This document shows, piece after piece, positions 5,594 through 5,647 of a stretch of 5,647 nucleotides of DNA. The notes under the pieces were generated by a model. That model did not search any database. It was not told the DNA's origin and saw only the letters and a program-made list of their open reading frames with translations. The DNA lies in the NCBI GenBank assembly GCA_030066245.1, contig JASJBY010000327.1, forward strand, positions 1 to 5,647, in the 5' to 3' direction. The DNA comes from Gammaproteobacteria bacterium (lineage in GTDB: Bacteria; Pseudomonadota; Gammaproteobacteria; JAABTG01). Each line of letters begins with the position of its first letter. Position 1 is the stretch's first letter. Both the position numbers and the translations under genes were made by a program.

Positions 5594-5647
5594 CGCTGTC
5601 CGCCGCGCGTGTAGAGATGGCCGGCGCGCGCTCGGTCCTCGGACTCC

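Noticed and set aside
5617..5647. ATG at 5617 as the start of a further gene
   Set aside because: Only ten codons are visible and no Shine-Dalgarno sequence precedes it.
1..5647. CRISPR array, tRNA or rRNA genes, integrase or att sites
   Set aside because: I saw no regularly spaced repeats, no tRNA-like cloverleaf, no rRNA sequence, no integrase motifs and no long flanking direct repeats.

Overview
The window looks like chromosomal DNA of a GC-rich proteobacterium, most likely a gammaproteobacterium. The flanking genes are GC-rich with G/C-biased third codon positions, the Shine-Dalgarno sequences are strong, and a decayed REP-associated tyrosine transposase (RAYT/Y1 family) of the kind common in gammaproteobacteria is present. 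The species cannot be named from the sequence.

Layout, left to right. Positions 1-138 may hold the start of a leftward gene that runs off the window. Positions 246-491 encode a small conserved-type protein of 81 residues with a strong ribosome binding site. Positions 492-986 hold no gene I can support, but should contain the promoter of what follows. Positions 987-4289 are a two-gene, same-strand unit: an uncharacterised 902-residue protein, then 42 bases later a 183-residue protein with a phage tail-collar domain. A hairpin lies just after the second stop. Positions 4439-4476 hold two small hairpins beside a RAYT pseudogene (4484-4819, minus strand), which has lost its HUH-motif core and carries an in-frame stop. 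Positions 5060-5593 encode a two-CBS-domain protein that most likely starts at a GTG. The last 54 bases hold nothing certain.

The main interest is the two-gene unit. The large protein has an N-terminal half with a glycine-rich, zipper-like segment, a charged probable coiled coil in the middle, and a strongly patterned C-terminal block. Its partner is a free-standing collar-fold protein without a fibre shaft. No other phage or contractile-injection gene is visible. The pair is visibly less GC-rich than its surroundings (sample lines: about 38% GC at 2101-2160 against about 65% at 5101-5160) and sits next to a transposase remnant, which fits an acquired cassette. A joint role in a surface or tail-like structure is inference only.
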